A stretch of DNA of 50,497 nt, from NCBI GenBank assembly GCA_964562685.1, contig CAZLUP010000032.1, forward strand, positions 1 through 50,497. Reading direction: 5' to 3'. This document shows positions 1 through 9,261 of the stretch, piece by piece. Each line of letters opens with the position of its first letter. Within the stretch, counting starts at the first letter, position 1. The notes beneath the pieces were generated by a model. The model saw only the letters and a program-made list of their open reading frames with translations, ran no database searches and was not told the origin of the DNA. The position numbers and the translations under genes were made by a program. This DNA is from Stanieria sp964562685 (lineage in GTDB: Bacteria > Cyanobacteriota > Cyanobacteriia > Cyanobacteriales > Xenococcaceae).

Positions 1-80
1 ATAGTTCAACAAAATATCAATTATTTAAATTTTTATTGGCAAAAAATGTGAATTTTTCGACAGGAATTTTCTTTTAATTC

Positions 81-2708
81 ATGCATCTAAATATTAAGAA
101 GCGTTTGATTCTATTACTTGTTTTAGCTTCAATTGGTTTATTGGTTAGTTTGTTGGGAACTAATCTTCCCATACTTGCTCAAACATCATCAAGTCATCAG
201 ATCAATCAACTAGCAACAAATGCTTCACAGACATCTACTATTGAACAACAAGGTAAAGCTTTTTATACTCAAGGTCAATGGAGTAAAGCGATCGCTCTTT
301 GGCAACAAGCTGTTCGTAGTTATGCTAACCAAGGAGATTTAATCAGTCAGGGAAGAGTTTTGAGTAATTTGGCTCTTGCTTATCAGCAATTAGGGGAATG
401 GCAACAAGCGCAACAAAGTATTAAGAGCAGTTTTAAATTATTAGACCAAATTTCGGGTAATTCAGCAGCAAAACAGCATTTAACTGCTCAAACTTTTAAT
501 AATCAAGGTATCTTACAACTAGAACAAGGTCAAGCGGAAGATGCGATCGCATCTTGGCAACAAGCAACGGAAGTTTATCAGCAACTAGACAATCGAGATG
601 GGGTAATTCGTGCCACGATCAATCAAGCTAGTGCTTTTAAAGCTTTGGGTTTATACCATCGTGCTGCCAAAACTTTAGAGTTAGCCAACCAAACTTTAGC
701 CGAACAACCAGCTTCTTTAGTTAAAGCGGTCAGTTTAAGAAGTTATGGAGATATCCTGCGTTTAGTAGGAGATCTTCCCAAAGCAAAAGAAGTTGTAACA
801 GAAAGTTTAACCATTGCTACTCAATTAAAATCTTTAGAAGACGAAGCTAAAGCTAAATTGAGTTTGGGTAATATTTTGTGGGCAAATGATAATTATCAAG
901 AAGCTTTGGAATCTTACCAACAAGGATTACTTACTTGTCAAGCAAGTTTTATTTGTGCCAAAAGTAATTTACCTCTGCAAATTAACTTGGCTCAATTTAA
1001 TTTATTATTGGATACGCAATTTTGGCAAAGATCTCAAGAATTAATTCCAGAAATTCGAGCAAGTCTAGCTAATTTACCATTGAGTCAAGCTAATATTTAC
1101 AAGCAAATTAGTCTTGCCAATAGCTTAATTAAACTCAGGCAAAAAGCGCAACAAGAAGGTATAAAATTAAATAATCTTCCTACTTGGCAAGAAATTAGCC
1201 AAATACTTAAGCTTGCTATCGAAAAATCCCACAATTTAGGCTCATCAAGAGCAGAATCCTATGCAGTGGGTTTGTTAGGTCAAATCGCAGAATTGCAGCA
1301 AGAATGGTTCGAGGCAGAAAACTTAACCAAACAAGCATTAATGATTGCTCAGACAATCAATGCACCAGAAATTAGTTATCTTTGGCAATGGCAATTGGGT
1401 AGAATACTTCAAGCACAGGGAAATCGTCAAGGCGCGATTGGTTTTTATACTCAAGCAGTAGACTTACTCAAATCTCTCAGTCAAGATTTAGTTGCGATCG
1501 ATCCAGATATTCAATATTCATTTCGCTCAAGTGTCGAACCAGTTTATCGAGGTTTAGTCAGTTTATTATTAGAATCTCAACCTCAAACACAACTTACTCA
1601 AACTAATTTAATTCAAGCTAGAGACACGATTGAATCACTTCAAATAGCTGAATTACATAATTTTTTCCGTGAAGCTTGTTTAGACGCTCAACCAGTTAAT
1701 ATTGACAAAGTAGATCCTCAATCGGCAGTTATCTATCCAATTATTTTACGCGATCGCTTGGAAGTAATTGTTAGTATCCCTCGACAACCTCTCTATCATT
1801 TTTCAACCAAAATTCCTCAACCAGAGTTGGAAAAAGTAATTGAAACAATGCGTCAAACCATTGTGATCCGTAGTCGAAGAGATTTTTATCTTCCTGCACA
1901 ACAACTTTATGATTGGTTAATTCGTCCAGCTTTACCCCAATTAGTCAAACATCGAATCAAAACTATTGTCTTTGTTCCCGACGGAACGCTGCGAAATATT
2001 CCCATGTCTGCTTTGTATGATGGAAAACAATATCTCATCGAACAATATGATGTTGCTCTCACTCCAGGTTTACAATTATTAGCACCTCGTCCTCTAAAAC
2101 AGATTAACCTCAAAACTTTAGCTGCTGGATTAACTCAAGAAAGACAAGGTTTTGCTGCGTTAGAATATGTCAATTTAGAATTAAAAGAAATTAAAAATCA
2201 AATCAAAACGACTGTTTTGTTAGATGAAAACTTTACCGAACAAACTCTCCAACAACAAATCAAGTTTTCTAACTATCCTGTAGTTCATATTGCCACCCAC
2301 GGACAGTTTAGTTCTACACTCGATGAAACATTTCTGCTTGCTTGGGATACTCGGATTAATATTGGTAAATTAGACCAGATTTTGCAAACTAGAAGCCCTT
2401 CTCAACAACAAGCGATCGAATTATTAGTACTGAGTGCTTGTGAAACCGCTATTGGTGATCAATGGGCAGCTTTGGGGTTAGCAGGTATAGCGGTTCGTGC
2501 TGGTGCCAGAAGTACCCTCGCTACTCTTTGGTCAGTTAACGATCGCGCAACTGCTGAATTAATGGGTCAATTTTATCAAGAATTAGCTAAAAAAAATATT
2601 ACTAAAGCTGAAGCTGTCAGACAAGCTCAATTAGCTTTAATTAATAATCCTGCCTATAAACATCCTTTTTATTGGTCGCCTTATATTTTAGTTGGAAATT
2701 GGCTTTGA
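81..2708 (+). CDS. Secreted TPR-CHAT domain protein
   Basis: 875 aa. The first ~35 residues form a signal peptide (KKR, then a hydrophobic stretch ending near ILAQ), so the protein is probably exported. Residues ~55-470 hold tetratricopeptide repeats (for example W-x3-A-I-x-L-W-x2-A and Y-x2-A-L-x-S-Y-x2-G patterns). The C-terminal ~250 residues are a CHAT (caspase-HetF associated with TPR) domain: HIATHG with the likely catalytic His at 740, and LSACETA with the likely catalytic Cys at 787, followed by the GLAGIAVRAGARS and ATLWSVND blocks typical of CHAT. Family members are caspase-like cysteine peptidases or peptidase-like scaffolds; the substrate here is unknown. Both catalytic residues are present, so activity is possible. 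No clear Shine-Dalgarno; start chosen because it gives the signal peptide. Confidence 0.88.
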   Translation: MHLNIKKRLILLLVLASIGLLVSLLGTNLPILAQTSSSHQINQLATNASQTSTIEQQGKAFYTQGQWSKAIALWQQAVRSYANQGDLISQGRVLSNLALAYQQLGEWQQAQQSIKSSFKLLDQISGNSAAKQHLTAQTFNNQGILQLEQGQAEDAIASWQQATEVYQQLDNRDGVIRATINQASAFKALGLYHRAAKTLELANQTLAEQPASLVKAVSLRSYGDILRLVGDLPKAKEVVTESLTIATQLKSLEDEAKAKLSLGNILWANDNYQEALESYQQGLLTCQASFICAKSNLPLQINLAQFNLLLDTQFWQRSQELIPEIRASLANLPLSQANIYKQISLANSLIKLRQKAQQEGIKLNNLPTWQEISQILKLAIEKSHNLGSSRAESYAVGLLGQIAELQQEWFEAENLTKQALMIAQTINAPEISYLWQWQLGRILQAQGNRQGAIGFYTQAVDLLKSLSQDLVAIDPDIQYSFRSSVEPVYRGLVSLLLESQPQTQLTQTNLIQARDTIESLQIAELHNFFREACLDAQPVNIDKVDPQSAVIYPIILRDRLEVIVSIPRQPLYHFSTKIPQPELEKVIETMRQTIVIRSRRDFYLPAQQLYDWLIRPALPQLVKHRIKTIVFVPDGTLRNIPMSALYDGKQYLIEQYDVALTPGLQLLAPRPLKQINLKTLAAGLTQERQGFAALEYVNLELKEIKNQIKTTVLLDENFTEQTLQQQIKFSNYPVVHIATHGQFSSTLDETFLLAWDTRINIGKLDQILQTRSPSQQQAIELLVLSACETAIGDQWAALGLAGIAVRAGARSTLATLWSVNDRATAELMGQFYQELAKKNITKAEAVRQAQLALINNPAYKHPFYWSPYILVGNWL

Positions 2709-2717
2709 CAGTTATCA

Positions 2718-2745
2718 GTAGAGACGCGAAATTTCGCGTCTCTAC
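2718..2745. repeat. 28-nt perfect palindrome, copy 1 of 3
   Basis: The left arm GTAGAGACGCGAAA is followed directly by its exact reverse complement. It starts 10 nt after the CHAT gene stop. Two relatives of exactly the same length lie at 27906-27933 and 41786-41813; all begin GTA, end TAC and sit just downstream of a stop codon. It could fold as a hairpin in the transcript 3' end, but no T-tract follows. Confidence 0.8.
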
Positions 2746-2768
2746 ATCAGTTATCAGTTACCAGGTAG

Positions 2769-2789
2769 GGGTTTGGCATTGCCAAACCC
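2769..2789. repeat. GGGTTTGGCA inverted repeat
   Basis: GGGTTTGGCA and its exact complement TGCCAAACCC are separated by one T, flanked by GTAG on the left and GTAC on the right. It lies among the CAGTTATC repeats, and its GTA...TAC borders resemble those of the 28-nt palindromes. Confidence 0.65.
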
Positions 2790-2856
2790 GTACACCAGTT
2801 ATCAGTTACCAGTTAATAGGGAATTAAGGAACAAAGAACCAAATTAAGTCTTCTGC

Positions 2857-2897
2857 CTTTTTATTTTTCACTTTTTACTTTTTACTTTTCACTTTAC
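2857..2897. repeat. Degenerate TTTTTACTTTTCAC tandem tract
   Basis: Low-complexity tandem copies of a 7-8 nt unit (TTTTTAC / TTTTCAC) run up to CTAATAACCA and a CCATTAAC motif. The same mosaic is seen at 15710-15885, where it is interrupted by a MITE-like element, and a partial version at 27934-27955. Confidence 0.6.
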
Positions 2898-2934
2898 TAA
2901 TAACCATAAACCATTAACATTTTTTTTTTAATCA

Positions 2935-3333
2935 ATGAAAATTAAATTTGTTTTTATGTGGTTTTTAATCATCGCAATTTTTATTGCTATTAATTTATCT
3001 AGTCATCAAAAAATTTTAGCTCAATCAAGTACTGAATTTAGTGGAGAAATTAGTAGTTTAAGAAGTAGAATTAGTCGTTTAGAAAGTGAATTACGTCGTC
3101 TGAGTCAAAGAAACTTTTCTAATAGTCGCGCTTACCCTAAACCAAGACAAGATTCTCTTGAAAATGCCGATGTTTTACCTCCTATTTATAATCCTCCGAG
3201 TGTTAATGGTCAATCTATCGGCAGAAGCGATCCAATGTTTGAAAGATTAGCTACTTTATTGATTGAATTAAAAGAAGATGTTAGAAATTTAGACCAAAGA
3301 TTAACAACAGTTGAACAGCAAATCAATAATTAA
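2935..3333 (+). CDS. Small exported coiled-coil protein
   Basis: 132 aa, no family recognised. Residues 1-30 (MKIKFVFMWFLIIAIFIAIN, then ILAQ) form a signal peptide or membrane anchor. Residues ~38-60 are a heptad-like coiled coil rich in Ser, Arg, Leu and Glu; a proline-rich linker (~70-95) follows, then a second short coiled coil (~105-130) ending in TTVEQQINN. A small periplasmic or membrane-tethered oligomeric protein is the most that can be inferred. There is no visible Shine-Dalgarno sequence; an A/T-rich run precedes the ATG. The gene is followed by a hairpin that serves as the ndhB terminator on the opposite strand. Confidence 0.65.
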   Translation: MKIKFVFMWFLIIAIFIAINLSSHQKILAQSSTEFSGEISSLRSRISRLESELRRLSQRNFSNSRAYPKPRQDSLENADVLPPIYNPPSVNGQSIGRSDPMFERLATLLIELKEDVRNLDQRLTTVEQQINN

Positions 3334-3335
3334 TT

Positions 3336-3361
3336 AAAAAAAGCCTGGTTTAACCAGACTT
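3336..3361 (-). terminator. Intrinsic terminator of ndhB
   Basis: On the minus strand, an AAG-x-CTGGTT / AACC-AG-x-CTT hairpin (3341-3361) is followed by a run of seven T. It lies 31 nt after the ndhB stop. On the plus strand only a weak AT-rich tail follows, so it may be partly bidirectional. Confidence 0.7.
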
Positions 3362-3392
3362 ATTAAATAATTTTGCTTAATTTAACTATCAA

Positions 3393-4970
3393 TCACTCAT
3401 TAAAAAAAGTATCCAAAGTAGAAACTTTAATTTGCTGTTGTGGTAATTCTTGAGTTAAAACAGTAGACTGTAAAATTGGCGTACTGGTAACAGAATCATT
3501 AGCCAAAGTGAACAAGGGATTAGACAATATTCCTGCAATTGAAGTGGCAATTACTGATACAATTAAGCTCACTTGTAGAGGACGCATCCCTGAAATATTC
3601 CAACGAATTACAGGATAATTTTCTACTGCCTCAGACATTTCATGAGGTTCTTTAACTACCATCATTTTGACTACTCGAATGTAGTAATAAATAGAAATAA
3701 CGGTAGTGACTAAACCAAGCAGTACCAAACCGTAAATACCTGCTTGCCAACCAGCCCAGAATAAATAAATTTTGCCGAAGAAACCAGCTAGAGGAGGAAT
3801 ACCGCCGAGAGAAAGCAAGCAAATACTCAAACAAAGAGTTAATAAAGGGTCTTTTTGGTATAAACCAGCATATTCGCTAATTTGATCTGTACCAGTGCGG
3901 AGAGAGAACAGAATCACACAAGTAAAAGCACCTAGGTTCATAAACAGGTAGATTAACAGATAGAAAATCATACTGGCATAACCTGCATCAGTACCTGCAA
4001 CCAAACCAATCATGACAAACCCTGCTTGAGCAATTGAAGAATACGCTAGCATTCGTTTCATACTGGTTTGTGCTAAGGCTACCACATTGCCTAGGATCAT
4101 ACTAAAAATCGCTAAGGCAGTGAAAATAAAGTGCCATTGTTCAGTCACAGGCGCAAACGCCGTTACTAATAAACGAATTGCTAAAGCAAAACCAGCAGCT
4201 TTAGAACCTACTGATAAGAACGCAACTACAGGAGTAGGAGAACCTTCGTAAACATCAGGAGTCCATTGATGGAAAGGTACAGCAGAAATTTTGAAAGCAA
4301 TACCAGCAATCACAAACACTAAAGCGATCGCAAGTCCTAAAGATTGACTACCATTGGCATCAGTAATAGCTGTAGCGATCGCATTGAGATTAGTTTCTCC
4401 TCCAGACAAACCATACAAAAGCGATACCCCGTAGAGAAAAATGGCTGAAGAAGAAGCCCCAATCAATAAATATTTTAAGGCTGCTTCATTGGAACGAGGG
4501 TCACGCTTCATATAACCAGTCATGAGATAAGAGGAAATACTCAGCATCTCTAGGGAAATGAAAACCATGACTAATTCGTTTGCCCCAGAAAGAAACATTC
4601 CTCCCAAAGTTGCCGTTAACAGAATGCCAATAAATTCGGCTAAAGAAGTCCCAGATTGTTGGACGTAGCGAATTGACATTGGGATAGTGACAAGGGTAGA
4701 AAGGGCGACAATGGCACGAAAAATAATGCTCAGGTTATCGCTACTAAATGCCCCTAAAAAAGAATTGGGATCAGGAGTATCCCATTGAAGATAAAGCGCA
4801 ACAATCGCAGCGAGTAATCCCGCCATTGCCACATAAGGCAAAATACGAGAAAAACTACGACCGAGAATTAAGTCTCCAACTAAAATGACCATCAGGGTAA
4901 CAATCACTATGCCTTCGGGCAAAATTGTTCCTGCGTTAAGTTGAGTAGCAATAGTACTAGAAAAATCCAT
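3393..4970 (-). CDS. ndhB: NAD(P)H-quinone oxidoreductase subunit 2 (NdhB)
   Basis: 525 aa, the usual length for cyanobacterial NdhB. This is an antiporter-like membrane subunit of the thylakoid NDH-1 complex, which takes electrons from ferredoxin to plastoquinone in respiration, cyclic electron flow and CO2 uptake. About 14 hydrophobic segments are visible. Diagnostic blocks include LEMLSISSYLMTGYMKRD (~143-160), KYLLIGASSSAIFLYG, FHQWTPDVYEGSPTPVVAFL with the conserved membrane Lys/His environment, MKRMLAYSSIAQAG and GGIPPLAGFFGK. The ATG at 4970 gives the standard MDFSSTIATQLN N-terminus. It is transcribed alone, divergent from topA across a 272-nt spacer, and ends at a good hairpin terminator. 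Confidence 0.97.
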   Translation of the reverse strand: MDFSSTIATQLNAGTILPEGIVIVTLMVILVGDLILGRSFSRILPYVAMAGLLAAIVALYLQWDTPDPNSFLGAFSSDNLSIIFRAIVALSTLVTIPMSIRYVQQSGTSLAEFIGILLTATLGGMFLSGANELVMVFISLEMLSISSYLMTGYMKRDPRSNEAALKYLLIGASSSAIFLYGVSLLYGLSGGETNLNAIATAITDANGSQSLGLAIALVFVIAGIAFKISAVPFHQWTPDVYEGSPTPVVAFLSVGSKAAGFALAIRLLVTAFAPVTEQWHFIFTALAIFSMILGNVVALAQTSMKRMLAYSSIAQAGFVMIGLVAGTDAGYASMIFYLLIYLFMNLGAFTCVILFSLRTGTDQISEYAGLYQKDPLLTLCLSICLLSLGGIPPLAGFFGKIYLFWAGWQAGIYGLVLLGLVTTVISIYYYIRVVKMMVVKEPHEMSEAVENYPVIRWNISGMRPLQVSLIVSVIATSIAGILSNPLFTLANDSVTSTPILQSTVLTQELPQQQIKVSTLDTFFNE

Positions 4971-5068
4971 AGGTTGTCGTTATGGTAAGAAAGATAGCTG
5001 GTAAGCAAATCGTTAAAAACCTTTACAGAGGATTGTAACGTGTGAGGTAACTTACTCTTGACAAAACC

Positions 5069-5108
5069 AGCACTTCTTATCTACAGATAGAGATAAGAAA
5101 ATAGTGCT
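5069..5108. other. Long imperfect hairpin between ndhB and topA
   Basis: AGCACT plus TCTTATCT (5069-5082) pairs with AGATAAGA plus AGTGCT (5091-5098 and 5103-5108), giving 14 base pairs with an 8-nt loop and a 4-nt AAAT bulge. It lies in the divergent intergenic region, immediately downstream of a TTGACA box at 5058-5063, so it could overlap a promoter as an operator or form in a topA leader. Confidence 0.5.
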
Positions 5109-5242
5109 AATTGTTGAATATAGTTAAGTTAAATCCAAGTTAAGCAAGGATGTTTTTTAAACAAATGACTATAACTGTAAATTAAGGCATCAATCTTTAT
5201 CTAAACAAACTTCTGTTATTTTACTGCGTTAAGTTAGTTTCT

Positions 5243-7888
5243 ATGTCAACTCTGGTTATTGTTGAATCTCCTACTAAAGCTCGTACAATTCGCAACTACC
5301 TTCCTTCTAGTTATCAGGTAGAAGCATCGATGGGTCATGTCCGTGATTTACCTTCATCCGCCGATGAAATTCCTCCTGAATGCAAAGATCAACCTTGGGC
5401 GAATTTAGGAGTCAATGTAGAAGATCAATTTCAACCAATTTATGTGATTCCGAAAAGCAAAAAGAAGATTGTCCAAGAACTAAAAAACGCACTGAAACAA
5501 GCAGAAGAATTAATCTTAGCGACGGATGAAGACAGGGAAGGCGAAAGTATTAGCTGGCATTTGCTAGAACTACTCAAGCCTAAAGTTCCCGTCAAGCGCA
5601 TGGTGTTTCATGAAATTACTCGTGAGGCGATTCAACAAGCTTTAAAAAATTGTCGTGAAGTCGATCAAGATTTGGTTCATGCCCAAGAAACCCGTCGCAT
5701 CTTAGATCGTTTGTACGGTTATACCCTTTCTCCTCTGTTGTGGAAAAAAATTAAACGGGGTTTATCGGCTGGTCGAGTCCAGTCTGTAGCGGTACGGTTG
5801 TTAGTCGAACGGGAAAGAGAACGTCGCGCTTTCCAATCAGGCGATTATTGGGATTTAAAAGCAATTTTAGAACAGGAAAAAAGTCCGTTTGAAGCCAAAT
5901 TGATTACTTTGGCAGGAAAAAAATTAGCTACAGGAAGTGATTTTGACCCAAATACAGGCAGAATTGCTGAAGGAAGAAATGTAGTCTTACTCAATGAAGC
6001 AGAAGCTAATGCCCTCAAAGAGAGATTATTTGATAAGACTTGGACGGTCAGTAAAACAGAGGAAAAAGCTACTAAACGTAATCCAGCACCTCCTTTTACT
6101 ACTTCAACTCTCCAACAAGAATCCAACCGCAAACTGGGTATCTCGGCTAGAGAAACGATGAGTGTGGCGCAAAAACTCTACGAACAGGGCTATATTACCT
6201 ATATGCGGACTGATTCTGTCCATCTTTCCGAACAAGCGATCGCTGCTGCTCGCAATTGTGTCGAACAGATGTATGGTAAAGAATATCTTAGTCCTAAACC
6301 TCGTCAATACAGTACTAAAAGTAAATCTGCCCAAGAAGCCCACGAAGCTATTCGTCCTGCGGGGAGTAGTTTTCGGACTCCCCAAGAAACAGGATTATCG
6401 GGTAGAGAATTTTCTCTCTACGATCTGATTTGGAAGCGGACAGTTGCCAGTCAAATGGCAGAAGCAAGGTTGACTCAAATTACGGTCAATATCGATGTGG
6501 AAGATGCTGTTTTTCGTTCTTCAGGTAAAAGAATTGACTTTCCTGGTTTTTTCCGTGCATATGTAGAAGGTTCAGATGACCCCGAGGCAGCTTTAGAAAA
6601 TCAAGAAGTGATCTTACCACCCCTCAAAGAAGGCGACCGCCCTAATTGTCAAGAATTAGAAGCTATTGGTCACGAAACCCAACCACCAGCTAGATATACA
6701 GAAGCCTCTTTAGTCAAAACTCTAGAAAGTGAAGGTGTGGGTAGACCTAGTACTTACGCTAGCATCATCGGGACAATTATTGACCGTGGTTACGTCCAGA
6801 TGCGGAATAAAGCCCTAGTGCCAACTTTTACGGCTTTTGCCGTTACCAGTTTGTTAGAGCAACATTTTCCCGATTTAGTGGATTCGAGTTTCACTTCCAA
6901 AATGGAACAAACTCTAGACGAAATTGCTACAGGCGAAGCCCAATGGATACCTTATTTGAAAAAATTCTATTCGGGACAAGAAGGCTTAGAAACACAAGTC
7001 AACGCTAGAGAAAAGGAAATAGATCCAGCTTCTGCTAAAAGCATTCAACTAGAAAATTTAGATGCGACAGTCCGCATTGGTAAATATGGCCCATATATCG
7101 AAGTAGCTAATGGAGATGAGGTAGTTAAAACCTCAATTCCTCTAGATTTAACCCCAGCCGATTTAAGTCCCGAACAAATTGAATCTTTAATTCGCCAAAA
7201 AATTGAAGGTCCTGATAAGGTTGGTTTACATCCCGAAACAGGCGAACCAATTTTCTTGCTGACTGGTCCCTATGGACCTTACGTACAATTAGGAAAAAAA
7301 ACAGAAGAAAATCCTAAACCTAAACAAGTTTCTTTGCCTAAAGGTGTGACTGCCGATGACGTTAACGTTGAAATGGCAGTAGGTTTATTATCTTTACCCA
7401 GAATGTTGGGAGTTCACCCCGAAACAGGGGGAAATGTTAAAGCTAGTTTGGGTCGCTTCGGACCTTATGTAGTTCACGAATACAAAGATGAAGTAGAGAA
7501 AAAAGCAAAAAAAGATTATCGTTCTCTTAAAGCGGAGGATGATGTTTTAACGGTTAGTTTTGAACGGGCAATGGAACTACTGGCGCAACCCAAACGTTCT
7601 CGTAGTGGTGGCAGTACCAAAAAACCTCTCAAGGAACTAGGCGCACATCCTGAAGATAAAGAACCAGTTAATGTTTACAAAGGTCCTTATGGAGATTACA
7701 TCAAACACGGCAAGGTGAATGTGGGGCTTTCTGAAGGGGAAACAGTAGAAAGCATTACTTTGGAAACAGCAGTGAAATTGCTGGCAGATAAGGCTGGTAC
7801 TAAAAAAACCAAAACTAAATCTAAAGCTAAAAATACTACTAAATCTGCTACTACTAAAAAGAAAACCACCAAAAAGAAAGCAACTTAA
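5243..7888 (+). CDS. topA: DNA topoisomerase I
   Basis: 881 aa type IA topoisomerase, which relaxes negative supercoils by single-strand passage. The N-terminal TOPRIM domain starts TLVIVESPTKARTI and carries the DEDREGE metal-binding motif (~95-101). The active-site motif YITYMRTDS places the catalytic tyrosine at residue 320. Central blocks PPARYTEASLVKTLE and GVGRPSTYASI are canonical. Instead of zinc fingers, the C-terminus has repeated TOPRIM-associated beta units built on GPYGPYV/GRFGPYV/GPYGDYI (~610-830), the usual cyanobacterial form, then a Lys/Thr-rich tail. The ATG at 5243 gives the canonical MSTLVIVESPTKA start; no Shine-Dalgarno is apparent. Divergent from ndhB, convergent with the next glycosyltransferase. 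Confidence 0.97.
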   Translation: MSTLVIVESPTKARTIRNYLPSSYQVEASMGHVRDLPSSADEIPPECKDQPWANLGVNVEDQFQPIYVIPKSKKKIVQELKNALKQAEELILATDEDREGESISWHLLELLKPKVPVKRMVFHEITREAIQQALKNCREVDQDLVHAQETRRILDRLYGYTLSPLLWKKIKRGLSAGRVQSVAVRLLVERERERRAFQSGDYWDLKAILEQEKSPFEAKLITLAGKKLATGSDFDPNTGRIAEGRNVVLLNEAEANALKERLFDKTWTVSKTEEKATKRNPAPPFTTSTLQQESNRKLGISARETMSVAQKLYEQGYITYMRTDSVHLSEQAIAAARNCVEQMYGKEYLSPKPRQYSTKSKSAQEAHEAIRPAGSSFRTPQETGLSGREFSLYDLIWKRTVASQMAEARLTQITVNIDVEDAVFRSSGKRIDFPGFFRAYVEGSDDPEAALENQEVILPPLKEGDRPNCQELEAIGHETQPPARYTEASLVKTLESEGVGRPSTYASIIGTIIDRGYVQMRNKALVPTFTAFAVTSLLEQHFPDLVDSSFTSKMEQTLDEIATGEAQWIPYLKKFYSGQEGLETQVNAREKEIDPASAKSIQLENLDATVRIGKYGPYIEVANGDEVVKTSIPLDLTPADLSPEQIESLIRQKIEGPDKVGLHPETGEPIFLLTGPYGPYVQLGKKTEENPKPKQVSLPKGVTADDVNVEMAVGLLSLPRMLGVHPETGGNVKASLGRFGPYVVHEYKDEVEKKAKKDYRSLKAEDDVLTVSFERAMELLAQPKRSRSGGSTKKPLKELGAHPEDKEPVNVYKGPYGDYIKHGKVNVGLSEGETVESITLETAVKLLADKAGTKKTKTKSKAKNTTKSATTKKKTTKKKAT

Positions 7889-7900
7889 TGTTTGCTATGC

Positions 7901-7936
7901 AAAAGTAGGAAAGTATCCAGGTATTTCCCTACTTTT
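7901..7936. terminator. Bidirectional terminator, topA / glycosyltransferase
   Basis: AAAAGTAGG (7901-7909) pairs with CCTACTTTT (7928-7936), and AAA/TTT extends the stem past a one-base bulge. The A and T tracts on the two sides provide a U-tract in both directions. It is 13 nt after the topA stop and 23 nt beyond the stop of the convergent minus-strand gene. Confidence 0.75.
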
Positions 7937-7958
7937 GTGCCAAAAAATTGAATTAGAA

Positions 7959-8993
7959 CTAAGCATATTTAAGTTTCTGGCGATCGCGACTGATTCGCAT
8001 TCTGTGCATCAAACCAGTTAATTTTAATGTCCAAGTTTCAAATTGATTATAGAAACTTAAAGGTAATAATTTTAATAAATAAGCAGCAGCCAATGTCAAC
8101 AAAGTACGGTTAGGTTCAGCCAAGACAATTAACCAATGAGTAACTAAAGCTCGATTAATTAATTTCACTGCCATCGAACCATCTTTTAAGCGGACTGCTC
8201 GACGAGCAAGATAGCGCATTTGATAAGCTCTAGCTGGTTTTTCCCACTGGGCAACTAATTCTGGTAAATGGTGGCGGTGCTTAGTGATGACTTGTTCCCA
8301 AGAATCTAATTGTTTAAGGATATTAGCCGAAAGTCCTTCTGCATTAACTCGATAGAGGGTGAGTGCGTCGGGAATACCTTCAATTTTCCAGGTGGTTTGG
8401 GCTGCAATTCTAATCCAACATTCGATATCTTCTGACTGACGGAAATTCTCATCGAAATAAAAGTCTTCTACTGTGCCATAGCGATTTTCAGTAAAACGGA
8501 TTGCTGCTAGAGTTTCGCGACGAATTACAGGAGCAGAACCATTACCAATGGGGTTACGACAAAGTAAATGCTCAGGGGTAATGCCTTTTAATTTGGGCAT
8601 TTGATAAATTCCCAAGGAGTTGCCTTGACGGTCGATAAATTGAGAACGACTAAAACTAACACCCACTTCAGGAGAAGACTCAAGATGCTTAATATGTTGA
8701 GCTAGTTTTTCTGGTAACCAGAGGTCATCTCCATCGAGAAAAGCCAAATAATCACCCTTAGCATTACGAATACCCGTATTTCTAGCTCCAGCTAAACCGC
8801 GATTAGTTTGACTAATAATTTTGACTCTAGGATCTCTAAATTGCTGACAAATTTCTACACTGCGATCGCTCGATTCATCATCAATAATTAATAATTCAAA
8901 ATGAGGATAAGTTTGATTGAGAACCGATTGAATGGTCTGGGCAATATACTCTTCTACTTTATATACTGGAACGATGACGGAGACAAGTTTCAT
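7959..8993 (-). CDS. Family 2 glycosyltransferase
   Basis: 344 aa. The N-terminal ~220 residues are a GT-A fold domain: VSVIVPVYKVEEYIAQTIQSV, LLIIDDESSDRS (nucleotide-sugar site) and YLAFLDGDDLW with the DxD metal site near residue 90. A candidate catalytic/acceptor region SEDIECWIR follows. The C-terminal ~120 residues are basic and helical with a hydrophobic stretch (LLTLAAAYLLKLLPLSF), suggesting membrane association. Such enzymes transfer sugars to surface polysaccharide, glycolipid or protein; donor and acceptor are unknown. A single gene, convergent with topA and sharing its terminator. Confidence 0.9.
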   Translation of the reverse strand: MKLVSVIVPVYKVEEYIAQTIQSVLNQTYPHFELLIIDDESSDRSVEICQQFRDPRVKIISQTNRGLAGARNTGIRNAKGDYLAFLDGDDLWLPEKLAQHIKHLESSPEVGVSFSRSQFIDRQGNSLGIYQMPKLKGITPEHLLCRNPIGNGSAPVIRRETLAAIRFTENRYGTVEDFYFDENFRQSEDIECWIRIAAQTTWKIEGIPDALTLYRVNAEGLSANILKQLDSWEQVITKHRHHLPELVAQWEKPARAYQMRYLARRAVRLKDGSMAVKLINRALVTHWLIVLAEPNRTLLTLAAAYLLKLLPLSFYNQFETWTLKLTGLMHRMRISRDRQKLKYA

Positions 8994-9261
8994 AGCAAGA
9001 CCTACGTTTTCAATTAACCCTAGTATTTCAGCACGATGTTAGCCATCGCGTTCGTGTTGGGGTGTGATTTGTATCCGTTCATGTATAACTTCAATAGCTC
9101 TCGTTGATTGTTGATTGTCCCCTTTTCTCCCCCTGCACCCTCTGCACCCCTATTGCCTGACTAGATCAAAAAGTCTAATAATTTTTTTAATTATCTCTGG
9201 TCAACTGAAGCTAAAGAGATTAAAACGGGATTACAAAGGCTAATCACCGCAGAAGAAATTG

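Larger units (their letters stand above)
2707..2816. repeat. Dispersed CAGTTATCAGTTACCAG repeat fragments
   Basis: Several partial copies of CAGTTATCAGTTACCAG occur at about 2709-2719, 2748-2764 and 2796-2812, separated by palindromes. Related pieces occur at 15638-15653 (CAGTTATCAGTTACC) and 15876-15884 (CCAGTTACC). The copies are intergenic and no protein is encoded. Confidence 0.7.

Noticed and set aside
6104..6428. Open frames on both strands inside topA
   Set aside because: They overlap the catalytic region of topA, which is intact and conserved.
9119..9152. Pyrimidine-rich CCCCTTTTCTCCCCCTGCACC-like tract as a regulatory site
   Set aside because: It looks like the low-complexity CT-rich filler often seen between cyanobacterial genes, with no specific structure.
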